Source: Hominiventricola filiformis
GTDB taxonomy: Bacteria > Bacillota > Clostridia > Lachnospirales > Lachnospiraceae
Assembly (NCBI RefSeq): GCF_020686965.1
Contig: NZ_JAJEPS010000004.1
Coordinates: forward strand, 124,001 to 188,000
Direction: 5' to 3'
DNA: 64,000 bases
Shown: piece by piece, positions 63,223 through 64,000 of the stretch
How positions within the stretch are numbered: the stretch's first letter is position 1
Layout: each line of letters starts with the position of its first letter
Position numbers and translations under genes: made by a program
Notes under the pieces: model-generated
What the model was told of the DNA's origin: nothing
Database searches by the model: none
What the model saw: the letters and a program-made list of their open reading frames with translations, nothing else

Positions 63223-63647
63223 GACTTCTTTTCCTCCTCAAGCCTTCTGGCATACTCCTCGTAGCAGAAACGGATGATATCCTTCCTGGTTACGATGCCG
63301 ATAAATATTTTTTTATCGTCAATAACCGGAACAAAGTTCTGGTTCATGGCCATCTGTACCAAATCCTCCATGGTTGCGTCGATGGAAACCGGTTTGAACG
63401 GAATGCGCCGTTCTACACTGGTCACTGGAATATTCTCCGCTTCCTTCAGATTCATGTTATAGCGCTTTTTCAGCGTCCATAAAATATCCCCTTCTGTAAC
63501 TGTTCCCACATAGTGTCCTTCCCGGTCGATCATAGGAATGGCGGTATAACCGCTCCGTTCCAGTTTCTCAATGGCCTGTCTGAGGGTCCATTCCTTTTGG
63601 AGATGGGCCACCTCACTTTTCGGGGTCAGAAAAAATAAAACATTCAT
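63219..63647 (-). CDS. CBS-domain-pair protein
   Basis: 142 residues, essentially two CBS domains (GYTAIPMIDREGHYVGTVTEGDILW and QNFVPVIDDKKIFIGIVTRKDIIRF). Such proteins bind adenine nucleotides and regulate partners; none is evident. Coupled to yqeY by a four-base overlap. Confidence 0.9.
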   Translation of the reverse strand: MNVLFFLTPKSEVAHLQKEWTLRQAIEKLERSGYTAIPMIDREGHYVGTVTEGDILWTLKKRYNMNLKEAENIPVTSVERRIPFKPVSIDATMEDLVQMAMNQNFVPVIDDKKIFIGIVTRKDIIRFCYEEYARRLEEEKKS

Positions 63648-63690
63648 CCTTCTCTTTTCATCCTGTCGTAATTATAGTTTTTACAATACT

Positions 63691-64000
63691 TTACATCAGC
63701 GGAGCCAGTACACGGAGTACGGAAGTAAGAAGATCTCCAATCACACCCTGTCTGCAGTCTCCCATGGTTACTTCATGACACTTCGGGAAACACTCCTCCA
63801 TATCCTTTTTCACATCCATCACTGCTTTACACCCATACAGCAGTGTTCCACACTCAAAGTGCAGGTAAAGACTCCGGAAATCCATATTGATGGTTCCTAC
63901 TGTCGCAATCCGGTCGTCGCACACATAGGATTTTGCATGAACAAATCCCGGCGTGTATTCATAGATCTTAACGCCTGCCCGAAGAAGCGGCGGATAATAA
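63691..64000 (-). CDS. cls: Cardiolipin synthase, C-terminal part (cut by the window edge)
   Basis: The reading frame continues past the window end. The visible 103 residues include the second HKD phospholipase-D motif HAKSYVCDDRIATVGTINMD and the C-terminal LLTSVLRVLAPLM tail typical of bacterial cardiolipin synthases that condense two phosphatidylglycerol molecules. The N-terminal membrane helices and first HKD motif lie outside. Confidence 0.92.
   Translation of the reverse strand, partial: YYPPLLRAGVKIYEYTPGFVHAKSYVCDDRIATVGTINMDFRSLYLHFECGTLLYGCKAVMDVKKDMEECFPKCHEVTMGDCRQGVIGDLLTSVLRVLAPLM

Overview
The window reads as a chromosomal segment of an anaerobic, acetate-forming Firmicute of the family Lachnospiraceae (Blautia/Mediterraneibacter-like; genus not certain). 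The signs are the acetate kinase plus PduL-type phosphotransacylase pair, anaerobic ribonucleotide reductase activase, Firmicute gene order (plsX-acpP-rnc-smc-ftsY; rimO-pgsA-cinA), a T-box leader, strong AAGGAG-type ribosome binding sites and frequent GTG/TTG starts. No tRNA, rRNA, CRISPR array, integrase or recognisable transposase gene was seen; the window is mostly vertical chromosome with a few accessory islands.

Layout. 0-3.6 kb: a secreted/anchored protein translationally coupled to a 7TMR-DISM-like GHKL sensor kinase. 3.6-8.1 kb: Ogt methyltransferase, an AI-2E family permease and a P-type cation ATPase whose leader is a yybP-ykoY (Mn2+) riboswitch with an overlapping terminator. 8.1-13.1 kb: a TetR-controlled operon of stand-alone AMP-ligase, acyl carrier protein, condensation-like acyltransferase and alpha/beta hydrolase, with three TetR-like operators in the divergent promoter region. 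13.1-18.2 kb: inositol monophosphatase, AIM24 pair, TtcA-like protein, thioredoxin, homoserine dehydrogenase, C_GCAxxG protein. 18.2-26 kb: ilvA, ftsY, smc, rnc, acpP, plsX. 26-32.4 kb: a glucose/GlcNAc-type PTS island (EIIA, an EIIC without EIIB, an EIICB) divergent from a YesMN-like two-component system. 32.4-32.8 kb: a patch with a structured repeat (copy S1), a small remnant-like ORF and a 17-bp palindrome. 32.8-35 kb: rpmF, ackA, pduL. 35-39 kb: lactonase-fold protein and hemL-hemB-siroheme dehydrogenase. 39-44 kb: Cof hydrolase, ppk1, ppx/HD phosphatase, dut, nrdG. 44.5-48.6 kb: short cinA, pgsA, rimO, Na+/alanine symporter. 48.8-58.2 kb: an operon of A24 prepilin peptidase, PP2C phosphatase, Ser/Thr kinase, small membrane protein and a 2060-residue Ig-repeat surface protein. 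58.4-61.6 kb: a TrpXYZ-like ABC transporter behind a T-box. 61.6-64 kb: the second copy (S2) of the structured repeat, a coiled-coil protein, Nudix hydrolase, YqeY, a CBS protein and the end of a cardiolipin synthase.

How it fits together. The housekeeping parts cover fatty acid/phospholipid synthesis (plsX, acpP, pgsA, cls), chromosome and secretion machinery (smc, ftsY), Asp-family amino acid metabolism, tetrapyrrole precursors for corrinoids, polyphosphate turnover and acetate formation. The ancestral ackA...rpmF-plsX neighbourhood appears to have been opened by the PTS/two-component island. The most interesting items are the two copies of a roughly 124-bp element whose outer stems differ in sequence yet each remain self-complementary (covariation), the minimal ligase-carrier-condensation pathway under TetR control, and the kinase/phosphatase/prepilin-peptidase/giant adhesin operon. 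All functional statements rest on reading the sequence and family knowledge; no database search was run.
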